From Proteles cristata cristata (lineage: Eukaryota > Chordata > Mammalia > Carnivora > Hyaenidae), in the NCBI GenBank assembly GCA_017311185.1, contig JAESUZ010000346.1:248001-312000 (forward strand): 64,000 bases of DNA, read 5' to 3'. The notes beneath the pieces were generated by a model. It was given only the letters and a program-made list of their open reading frames with translations, was not told the DNA's origin and did not search any database. Shown here one piece after another: positions 10,863 to 19,615 of this stretch (the first letter of the stretch is position 1; each line of letters begins with the position of its first letter). The position numbers were made by a program, and so were the translations under genes.

Positions 10863-11039
10863 AGCATAGGTGTTTTGGAATTTTCTGTTCTGATAAACTA
10901 TTTCTTTTGGCAATGCTATCATGCTGCTGTAATGTTTATAAACTTGTGTTTGATATATATCTGCTCATTTTGATCTCAGCTTAAAAAATATTCTGGCTCC
11001 TCCTACCTTTTAATTCTTTAATTTAAAAATATTTTTTCA

Positions 11040-11255
11040 GGGGCGCCTGGGTGGCTCAGTCGGTTAAGCGTCCAACTTCAGCTCAGGTCATGATCTCACG
11101 GTTTGTGGGTTCGAGCCCCACGTAGGGCTCTGTGCTGACAACTAGCTCACAGCCTGGAGCCTGTTTCAGATTCTGTGTCTCCCTCTCTCTCTGACCCTCC
11201 CCTGCTCACGCTGTCTCTCTCTCTCTCAGAAATAAATAAAAACATTGAAAAAATT
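11040..11255 (+). mobile_element. Carnivore SINE
   Basis: Head GGGGCGCCTGGGTGGCTCAG. It is flanked by AAAAATATTTTTTC direct repeats (about 11026-11039 and 11256-11269). The body mixes features of both subfamilies seen in this window. Confidence 0.95.
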
Positions 11256-11578
11256 AAAAATATTTTTTCTATTTCTCCCCCAAAATTCCTATTTTGATTG
11301 AAATTAATTTTTAAATAAATATTCAGGAAGAAAAACCACAGAAACTATTCTTTACATCCAAGGGCACAGTAAGTCTCTCCACTTAGTCAAGCTTTTTTTA
11401 TATTCCTTAATAAAATTTTGTAATTGTGTTTGTATAAGGATGAGATATTTTTAAAGGAAGTTTTAGGTTTACAGAAAAATTGCAAAGATAGTACAGAGAG
11501 GTCAAATATACCCATACCCAGCTTCCCTATCTATCATTGATATCCTATATTAACAGGGTACTTTTGTTAGAATTAATG

Positions 11579-11791
11579 GGGGCACCTGGGTGGCTCAGTT
11601 GGTTGAGTGTCCGACTTCGGATCAGGTCATGATGTCATGGCTTGTGGGTTCGTGCCCTGCGTCAGGCTCTGTGCTGACAGCTCGGAGCCTGTAGCCTGCT
11701 TCAGATTCTGTATCTCCCTCTCTCTCTGACCTTCCCCTGCTCATGCTGTCTCTCTCTCTGTCTCAGAAATAAATAAAAACATTAAAAAAAA
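11579..11791 (+). mobile_element. Carnivore SINE
   Basis: Head GGCACCTGGGTGGCTCAG and an A-rich tail, flanked by AGAATTAATG on both sides. Confidence 0.95.
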
Positions 11792-12400
11792 AGAATTAAT
11801 GATCCAATGTTGACGGATTATTGTGAATTAACGTCCATACTTTATTTGTATTTCTTTAGTTTTGACCTAATGTTCTTATGACCCAGGATCCCATTCAGGA
11901 GATCACGTTACACTTAGTCATCATGTCTCCTTAAACTCCTCTTAGCTGTGACAGTTTTTAATACTTTCCTTTTTTCCCCCCCCCTTTTGATGACCTTCAC
12001 AGTTTGAGGAGTACTGGTCAGATGCTTTGGAGAATGTGCATTCACTAGGATTTATCTGAATTCTCCCCCTCATAGTTAGATTAGAATTATGGGTTTGGGG
12101 AGGAAGACCTAAGAGGTAGAGTGCCATTCTTATTGCTTCAGGACATAAGTACATGCTATCAGTAGGACTTACCGTGATTGAAATTGACCTTGAACACTTG
12201 GCGGAGTAAAGGAGTTTTTTTGCCAGGTTTCTCTCCAGTGCGAAGTCACTTTTCCCCATATCTTTCCATACTGGCCTTTTGGGAAGAAAGGAACTGCAGC
12301 CCACATTTAAAGATTGAGGAGTTACCTCAAACAGGTGGAGTGTCTTTGTAAGTTATGTGTAATTCTTCCTCAAGGGAGATTTGTTACTTCTTCCCTTTTT

Positions 12401-12464
12401 ATTTATTTATTTACTTAAGTAACTAACTTAAATTTTTTAGAGAGAGAGCAGGTGAGGGGACATG

Positions 12465-12551
<87 letters not shown>

Positions 12552-12679
12552 AATCTTAAGCAGGCTCCATGCCCAGCATGGAGTCCAACACTCGGGACTT
12601 GATCCCACCACCCTGAGATCATGACCTGGGCTGAAATCAAGAGTCAGAAGCTCAACGCAACTGAGCCACCCAGGCGCCC
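12401..12679 (-). mobile_element. Carnivore SINE with expanded GA tract
   Basis: Reverse-complement SINE ending GAGCCACCCAGGCGCCCT. Flanking repeats are CTTCCCTTTTT and CTTCCCTTTTA. The internal CT/GA region has expanded into a long microsatellite. Confidence 0.92.
12468..12547. repeat. (GA)n microsatellite inside a SINE
   Basis: A pure run of about 40 GA dinucleotides that grew from the GA-rich body of the surrounding SINE. Confidence 0.97.
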
Positions 12680-12769
12680 TCTTCCCTTTTAATTAATTGA
12701 ATCATATGTTTATATCAGTATGGACTCATTGGTATTTATTTTGTACTTTGTTGCATCATTTGATAGACA

Positions 12770-13450
12770 GCTTTTCACCTCAAGGCCAGTTACAAGTCCA
12801 GTTACTTTGTGATATTGCCCAAGTAGCTACAAATCAGAGGTTTCCATGCCCCCCTCCCTGGGTTTGGATTAATTTTCTAGAGTGGTTCACAGGACCCAGG
12901 GAACCAGTTTACTCACTAGATTGCCAGTTTATTACAAAAGATATGAATCCGCTGCTAGTTCAAGAAATACATGGGCGAGGTCCCCAACAAAGGAGCTTCT
13001 GTCTTCATGGAGTTGGGGGCCTGGCCCGGTGGCAGGTAAAGGGGTTCTGGTTCAGCAACCTGGAAGCTCTCTGAACCCTCTCGTTTTGGGTTTTTATAAA
13101 GGTTTTCTTATTTTGACGTGACTGAATAAATCATTGACCGTTGGTGATGGGTTCAACTCACCATTCCCTGGACATGAGGGGTGGGGCTGAAAGTTCCAAT
13201 CTGGTATTTTGTAATTGATATCTCTGGTCCCAGTGCACCCCACCCCTTTAAGAGATTTAAAGTAGTCCCCACATCAACAAAACGTAGTAGTGTTTAAGGG
13301 GGTTGTTATGAATAACAAGACAGGTACTTCAGGGATTGAGGACAAGAGACCAAACATAATGACAAAAGATGCTCTCGCTGCCCTTATTGCTCAGGAAATT
13401 ACAGCAGTTTGAGGAAATGTGAGCCGTGAACCTTGTTCTAAGTCCAAAAA
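12770..13450. repeat. Ancient LTR-like repeat (MER21-like), copy 1
   Basis: Segments such as AAATCAGAGGTTTCCATG, GGATTAATTTTCTAG and GAGGGGTGGGGCTGAAAGTT recur in diverged form at about 39,525-40,200. The pattern resembles MER21-type ERVL LTRs as I remember them. The family name needs a library search. Confidence 0.55.
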
Positions 13451-13577
13451 ATATATTTAGTGTAAATGACCATGTCACAAATGGTGGTAAAAGTCAGGCC
13501 AAACCAAAGTACGATCTCTCCCTGATTTGCAAGCTAATTGCAATTACTGGAAAATTCAATCTATGTTCAAACTAAAA

Positions 13578-13811
13578 GGGGCGCCTGGGTGGCTTAGTCG
13601 GTTAAGCGTCCGACTTTCGCTTAGGTCATGATCTCGCTGTTCATGGGTTCAAGCCCCGCGTCAGGCTCTGTGCTGACTGCCAGCTCAGAGCCTGGAGCCT
13701 GTTTCAGAGTCTGTGACTCCCTCTCTCTCTGACCCTCCCCTGCTCACGCTATCTCTCTCTCTCTCTCTCTCCTAGAAACAAATAAAACATTTAAAAAATT
13801 AAAAAAAAAAA
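13578..13811 (+). mobile_element. Carnivore SINE (GGCTTAG subfamily)
   Basis: Head GGGGCGCCTGGGTGGCTTAG. TSD CAAACTAAAA at 13568-13577 and 13812-13821. It ends about 265 bp before the provirus. Confidence 0.96.
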
Positions 13812-14025
13812 CAAACTAAAAAAACAATACTTATATGTAAAATATGGTGAGTTCTAGGCTCAGATAATTATTAGTTTTTTTGCTTACATGAAGGGACTTT
13901 TGAAATTTCTACAGGATAACTTTTAGCTGTGAGAGATGGTCCTGCATCCCTTGTCTCTAAGTACATAGGTCCTGGTAACATACCTCCATCATTATGCCTA
14001 ATCAACCAAACTAAACTAAACAAGA

Positions 14026-14070
14026 TAAAGTAAAATAAAATAAAATAAAATAAAATAAAATAAAAATAAA
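14026..14070. repeat. (TAAAA)n simple repeat
   Basis: A run of TAAAA units lies immediately left of the provirus insertion site. Confidence 0.95.
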
Positions 14071-14071
14071 A

Positions 14072-14076
14072 TAATC
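14072..14076 (+). other. Target-site duplication of provirus, left copy (TAATC)
   Basis: TAATC lies directly before the 5' LTR and again at 21,996-22,000 directly after the 3' LTR. A 5-6 bp duplication is usual for class II retroviruses. Matching copies show that this is one original insertion and not a recombinant of two. Confidence 0.85.
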
Positions 14077-14527
14077 TGTGGGAGCCCGACAGTGACCACA
14101 AGAAAGTGTGGTTAGGGACGCGGGGATGTGCCTGCACACAGGGCTCCCTGCCTGGGCAAGGCATTCCTGCAAACAGGATGCTCTGTCAGGAGGCCTGCAC
14201 ACAGTATCCAAGTTTAATGGTCCGCTTGCAAACGAGGGAACATGCCCTCCTTAGAAATAAGGAGAAGGCTGGAATTGTGAGCAGGCCTCTTAATAAACAT
14301 GTTGTGGTCGCTTCCTCCCTTTGCTCCCCCCTGTCCTTGAAATGTGTTTGGCTACTTGCTCTTAATCGGTAAAGGAATGCATCTTGTAGATTTCAGTTTG
14401 TATCCAGTTACCGGGGTATAAAATAAACCGCAAGAGGGGCTTGCGTAGAATTGTTCCTCCGGCCGGAGTTGTGTCTGTGTCTGTCTGTTGTGTGTGTCTT
14501 GTCCTTTGTGTCATTTCGTCCGCAACA
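14077..14527 (+). repeat. Provirus 5' LTR (451 bp)
   Basis: It starts TGTGGGAGCCCGAC and ends CGTCCGCAACA. TATAAA at 14417-14422 overlaps the poly(A) signal AATAAA at 14422-14427, so U3 carries both and R must be short, as in betaretroviruses. Relative to the 3' LTR there are three substitutions (one in a CpG), two single-base indels and one 6-bp indel in a TCTGTG tract. Confidence 0.96.
14417..14427 (+). promoter_or_regulatory. 5' LTR TATA box overlapping AATAAA
   Basis: The string TATAAAATAAA serves as both TATA box and poly(A) hexamer. The same arrangement exists in the 3' LTR, where one extra A precedes TATAAA. Transcription would be expected to start about 25-30 bp downstream. Confidence 0.7.
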
Positions 14528-14529
14528 TC

Positions 14530-14548
14530 TGGCGTCCAAACGCGGGGC
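14530..14548 (+). other. Primer-binding site, tRNA-Lys(1,2)-like with mismatches
   Basis: TGGCGTCCAAACGCGGGGC lies two bases after the 5' LTR, where a PBS is expected. It is closest to the tRNA-Lys(1,2) type used by class II viruses but differs at a few positions, including one extra A. Another primer tRNA is possible. Confidence 0.65.
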
Positions 14549-14570
14549 AGAGGGCGAACGAAACCGAAAG

Positions 14571-14577
14571 GGTGAGT
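14571..14577 (+). other. Candidate major splice donor in provirus leader
   Basis: The leader contains AAAGG followed by GTGAGTACC, a strong consensus 5' splice site upstream of the gag ATG. It would produce the spliced env mRNA. A possible acceptor, TTTTAG, ends near 19,572, shortly before the env ATG. Confidence 0.5.
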
Positions 14578-14625
14578 ACCCCTCGGGGATTGTAGGTCCA
14601 AGGCAAGGGAACTTTCAGGAAAATT

Positions 14626-16323
14626 ATGGGGAATTCCCCATCAGCAAAGACACAATACATGGAGCTAGTCAAAGGACTTCTCCACTCCATCGGGGTGAAG
14701 GCATCTAGTCGCCGTTTATCTGAGTTATTTCGCCTTGTGGAGCAGCATTGTTATTGGTTTAAGTGCCAACCCAAAGTACAATTAAACTTAAAGGAATGGA
14801 AGTTAATACAGAAGGAATTACGGCAACAGCATCAGAAGGGTAACATAATTCCTTTGAAATTGTGGACTCTATGTAGTGCCATCACTCAAGCACTTGCTTT
14901 GCTTTCTACAGATAGTGAAACTAAATCTATAAAATCTGAGGTAATCTATGAGGACGTCTCTAATGAGACACCAAAGGAATCAGAGGCTGCCGCTTTAAAT
15001 GATGCTTCTGCAGCCGCCACTTTGCATTCCAGGGATGGGGAATCAGATGCTGAATCTAGTGAGTCCTCCTCGTCGTCTGATGGGAACGAAGGGGTTGATA
15101 AAGTGACCCGACTTTTTCAACAGTGGTGGAAAACACAAAATGAAGGAACAAAGAGGGTTCCTACTCCCACGGCCCCTCCTTATGCTTCTCTTTTTCCGGT
15201 CTCTCATGGGGCTCCTGATGTAGGTCAAGATGGACGTTCCTTCTCCTTTCCTGTGTCTATGTTCTATGATGATGATATCCCTGCGCCTTCTGGTGATTTC
15301 ATTGATCCCCCACAATTATTTCCAATTCAGCGGCAAGCAGCTCCATACAATATGGTTAATGTTCAATATTCGCCTTTTGAATATAAATTTTTCAAGGATC
15401 TTAAAGCCGCTGTCGCTCAATATGGTCCCCAATCCCCTTTTGTATTAGCTATGTTAGATTCTATAGGGAAAACAAAATTGGTTCTACCCCTGGATTGGGA
15501 AGCTATAGCTCAGGCTGTGCTTGAAGGATCCCAATGGTTGCAATTAAGGAGTTGGTGGGAAGAAGAAGCCCGAAAGCAGGCTCGAATTAATGAGGGGCAG
15601 AACCCTCCTGGTCCCCTGGAGGATAAATTGATGGGAGAGGGACAGTTTTGAGCCTTGAGAGAACAGGCTCAATTTTCCGACCAGGATTTACAGCAGGTGC
15701 GCCAGGTGTTTCTTAGGGCTTGGCGCTGTGTTGTACCTACTGGCCACGCTCAGCCTTCTTTCACAAAAACTCTACAAGGACCCAATGAACCCTATACTGA
15801 TTTTCTTGCTAGATTGTGGGTGGCTGTTGAGCGGGCTGTGGGACGTGATGAAATCTCGGAGATACTTTTGCAGACACTTGCTTTTGAAAATGCAAACCCG
15901 GAATGTAAACGTGTTTTGGGCCCTTTAAAGGGGCAGGGAGCTTCTATAGCTGAATATATCAGGGCTTGTTCGGGAGTGGGAGGCACTGAACATAATGCTG
16001 CTGTTTTTGCTACTGCTTTGGCTCAGGCTATGAAGCCCTTTAAGGGTGGAAATTGTTACCATTGCGGGAAGCCTGGACATATGAAAAAGGACTGCAGAAA
16101 ATTGAAGGCTAAACAAGGATATACGAGACGAAATAAGCCCCCTGGGCTTTGCCGCCGATGTGGCAAGGGGCTTCATTGGACCAATGAATGTCGTTCTAAA
16201 ACTGATAAACATGGCAATCCTATTGGCAACCCACAGTCGGGAAACTACTTGGCGGCCTCAGTCCCCGGGGCCCAAGGACAATGCCGGGGACTCAATTGGC
16301 TGCGCCTCCCACTCCTCAAGTGA
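14626..16323 (+). pseudogene. gag: Provirus gag, interrupted by one TGA
   Basis: Gag is the structural polyprotein (matrix, capsid, nucleocapsid). The ATG at 14626 is followed by Gly (MGN), a myristoylation-type start. A PTAP late-domain motif lies at residues 181-184, after an acidic serine-rich stretch at about 138-157. The frame runs 341 codons to a TGA at 15,649-15,651 within capsid. The same frame then continues open to 16,323, so the full span is 565 codons plus stop. The downstream part carries the capsid major homology region (from about 15,775, QGPNEPY) and two CCHC zinc knuckles (16,054-16,095 and 16,150-16,191). The single stop would remove the capsid C-terminal domain and nucleocapsid unless read through. 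Confidence 0.92.
16239..16245 (+). other. gag-pro -1 frameshift heptamer GGGAAAC
   Basis: G GGA AAC is in the correct phase relative to the gag frame (TCG GGA AAC) and lies in the gag-pro overlap after the second zinc knuckle. It is a canonical X XXY YYZ slippery site of the type used by betaretroviruses. The pro frame entered here ends at a TAA at 16,347-16,349 because of a later frame offset. Confidence 0.75.
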
Positions 16324-17079
16324 CCCCTTTATTTCCCAACAACCCTTAAAAATGGCTATTACCTCAGGAATGACCAAACCTTTAATGGTGTCAGATTTAC
16401 GCTCTGCCACTTCAGGGAGTGCGGCTGCTGATTTGCCTCTTGCTGAAAATGTTCTTTTGTCTCCAGGAGGTGGCATTTATAAATTAAGAACAAACATATT
16501 TGGCCCACTGCCCAAAGGCACCTTTGGCTTAATATTGAGCCGCAGCAGCGCAGCTTTAAGAGGCCTAACTGTAATTCCTGGAGTTGTGGACTCTGATTTT
16601 GTTGGAGAAATTTTAATCATGGTTTCTACTTCTATTACACTTTCACTATTAGCTGGAGAACGTATAGCACAAATACTTCTTTTATCTTATCTTCCCTTTT
16701 CTGCTCTTCCTAATGAAAGGTCAGGAGGTTTTGGAAGTACTGGGCAACATATATTTTGGGAAATGCTTATTAAGGATTCTCGCCCCGTTCTTTCCTTGAC
16801 CATACAGGGAAGGAACTTTGAAGGGTTAATAGACATGGGGGCAGATGTTTCAGTCATTTCCTCTCAACAGTGGCCCCAGGATTGGAACAAAGAAAAAAGC
16901 CCTCTAATGCTGACAGGATTAGGCTCCATTGCAGATGTTTGGAAAAGTGCTTGTCCTTTACAATGCCAGTTCCATAATGGAAAAACAGCTTTTGTCACTT
17001 TTTATATTGTTAGTATACCTATTAACATATGGGGAAGGGATCTTCTCTCTCCCATGGGGGCTTCTGTAACCATTCCATC

Positions 17080-17086
17080 GGAAAAC
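17080..17086 (+). other. Candidate pro-pol -1 frameshift site GGAAAAC
   Basis: G GAA AAC is in phase with the pro frame and lies directly before its TAG stop. A -1 slip at this point enters the pol frame exactly. The first triplet is not a perfect XXX, but non-identical first triplets are known at retroviral pro-pol sites. Confidence 0.5.
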
Positions 17087-19615
17087 TAGTGGCCACTGCT
17101 CAAGTTCCTCGGGCACTCCCATTAAAATGGATAATTCATACTCCTAAATGGGTTGAGCAGTGGCCATTACCAAAAATAAAGCTCGAGGCTTTACAGCAAT
17201 TAGTATCAGAACAACTCCAACTTGGCCATATAGAACCCTCTACTTCCCCTTGGAATTCTCCGGTGTTTGTTATACAAAAGAAATCGGGCAAATGGAGAAT
17301 GCTGACTGATTTAAGAGAAGTTAATAAATGTATTGAACCTATGGGAGCCTTACAATTGGGCCTTCCTTCTCCCGCTCTTATTCCTCAAAATTGGTCTTTA
17401 ATGGTACTAGATCTTAAAGACTGCTTTTTTACTATTCCTTTACAATTACAAGATAGAGATAAATTTGCTTTCACGGTTCCTGTTCTTAATCACGCTCAGC
17501 CTGTTAAGCGTTATCAGTGGACAGTCTTGCCTCAGGGAATGGTAAATAGTCCTACCTTATGCCAAGAGTTTGTAGCTCGTTCTTTACAGCTTATCCGTCA
17601 AGAGTATCCTACCTATATTCTCTATCACTATATGGATGATCTCTTGCTAGCAGCTCCTAGTATTACTGAACGTGATAAATTCTTCTTAAAGGTACAAGAG
17701 GCTTTAAAAAAGTATAATTTGTATATAGCACCAGAGAAAGTTCAAAGGGATCTTCCCATTTCTTATTTAGGGACTATATTAGAACAACACCGAATCCGGC
17801 CTCAAAAATTACAGATTAGAAGAGACCATTTAAGAACTTTAAATGATTTTCAGAAACTGTTAGGAGATATTAATTGGTTACGCCCGGTACTTGGGATTCT
17901 TACTCCTCAATTACGACATTTATTTTCTACCTTAGAAGGAGACGCAGCTTTAGATAGTCCCCGAATCTTAACCCCCTTGGCCTTGCAAGAGCTTCAATTC
18001 GTTGAGCAAAGATTAAATAATGGTTTTTTAACATATATTTCTGCATCTCAACCTATCTCATTCATAGTATTTCATACTCCTCATTCTCCATCTGGTGCAA
18101 TTGCTCAAGAAAAAGGATTAATAGAATGGGTTTTTTTGCCTAACAGTTTCTCCAAAAAATTAACTACATATATGGATAAATTAGCATTTCTTATACAGAA
18201 AGGTCGCAATCGTATTCTGCAATTATCAGGGAAAGAACCACACCAGATTGTTACTCAGCTAACGAATGCTCAAATATCTTTATGTTTACAGTTTAATGAA
18301 AATTGGCAGATTTCCCTTGCTTCATATCCTGGTTCATTTTCTAATCACTATCCGTCATCTAAATTAATTGATTTTCTTCGAACTAACCCTATGGTACCTC
18401 AATCTCCAATTTCAGATGTTCCAGTTAAGGGACCCACTGTTTTTACGGATGCAAATAAAAACACTGCAGGATATTGGACCTTTGAATGTTCTAAAGTTCT
18501 TCCCCATTCATTCTCCTCTGTACAGCCTGCTGAGCTATGGGCTGTTTATTTAGTTCTGCAAGACTTTCCTGAACTCCCTGTTAACATTGTTTCAGATTCT
18601 CGATATGCCGTTCTCTCTTGTTTGCAGCTTCCTCAGGTTTCACTGCCTCTAACTCTCAAGACAGATATTGACAAATTGTTTTATCAGGTACAACGATCAC
18701 TCCTGCGGCGTTCAGAGTCAATTTTCTTTACCCATATCCGTGCACATTCCGCCCTTCCTGGACCTTTATCATTTGGAAATGCTGTAACTGATGCATTGCT
18801 TTATCCTATAGAAGCAGCAAAACAAGAACATCATTTGCAACATACCAATACTAAAGGATTGAAAAAATCTTATGCTATTACCAGAAAACAAGCTCAAAAT
18901 ATTGTTCGCTCTTGTTCAGTTTGTGCACCTTTTACCTTACCATTTACCCCACCAAGTGTCAACGTAAGAGGATTGCAAGTAAATCAGGTATGGCAAATGG
19001 ATGTAATTTTTATTTCATCCTTTGGACAACAAAAATGTGTCCATCATACTATAGATACATGCACACATTTCCAATGGGCCACTGCATTACATTCTGAAAA
19101 AGCTGATGCTGTTATTGCTCATTTATTATCCTGTTTTGCAGTTATGGGAGTCCCAATTGAATTAAAAACTGATAACGCACCCGCCTATCAATCTGCAAAA
19201 TTAGCTCATTTTTTATCCCAGTATCATGTAAATCATACTTTTGGTACTCCTTATAATAGTCAAGGACAAGCTATTATTGAAAGGGCTAATCGTACTTTAC
19301 GTGAGTATATTGAAAAAATAAAAAAGGGGGAATAGGAGAGATTTATGAAACCAAAAGACATTTTGAATAAAACCTTACTAACTTTAAATTTTCTGAATAT
19401 TTGGAGTAAAAAAAAATCTAACAGCGGCAGAATTACATTTTCAAAGGAAAGAAGAAGAAAAGAAGATTTTGAATACACTCATTTGGTATAAAGATAAAGA
19501 GAAAGGTTGGGTTCCAGCAACATTGATATATTTGGGGCGAGGCTATGCTTTCATATCTGTTGATAATTTTAGGTTTTGGGCCCCAACTCGGCTGATCAAG
19601 ATTCATAATGGATGA
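17086..19615 (+). pseudogene. pol: Provirus pol: reverse transcriptase, RNase H, integrase; C-terminus broken
   Basis: A continuous frame (ATG at 17,029, entry by frameshift near 17,086) runs to 19,335. Reverse transcriptase has LPQGMVNSP and the YMDD catalytic box (17,629-17,640). RNase H shows TDANKNTAGYW, a Glu in PAELWAVY, SDSRYAV and a final Asp in GNAVTDAL. Integrase has an H-H-C-C zinc region and a D,D-35-E triad (Asp at 19,000, Asp at 19,171, Glu at 19,279). A TAG at 19,333-19,335 follows the catalytic core. The same frame resumes briefly, then an offset of one base at an A-run (about 19,408-19,416) moves the C-terminal integrase domain into another frame, ending TGA 19,613-19,615. 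The catalytic residues are intact, but the DNA-binding C-terminal domain would be lost. Confidence 0.9.

Larger units (their letters stand above)
16239..17089 (+). pseudogene. pro: Provirus pro: dUTPase plus aspartic protease, frame-offset and active-site altered
   Basis: The dUTPase-like part (about 16,410-16,740) shows motifs in order: ATSGSAAADL, an RSS motif, GVVDSDF, GERIAQ and GGFGSTG. The protease part follows, with a flap-less-looking core and the strand LIDMGADVSVIS. The catalytic triplet here is Asp-Met-Gly (16,832-16,840), whereas retroviral proteases use Asp-Thr/Ser-Gly, so the protease is predicted inactive. The frame reached by -1 slippage at 16,239 closes at 16,347. The long pro frame is offset by one base from there, near the run TTAAAAATGG, so one small indel separates them. 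The frame ends at TAG 17,087-17,089. Confidence 0.85.

Noticed and set aside
10775..10984. Thr/His repeat protein
   Set aside because: It is a translation of the (CA)n microsatellite.
12423..12640. Leu/Ser repeat proteins and similar frames in SINEs
   Set aside because: These are translations of the GA microsatellite and SINE bodies, repeated across the window in many SINE copies.
14106..14372. Short open frame within the LTR (also 21,520-21,813), considered as an LTR-encoded accessory protein
   Set aside because: It is only about 85-95 codons, is not preserved identically in the two LTRs at its end, and has no recognisable motif.
16160..16238. Upstream ATG of the long pro frame taken as a true start
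   Set aside because: Pro is normally made by frameshift from gag. The part before 16,239 is the out-of-frame shadow of the nucleocapsid.
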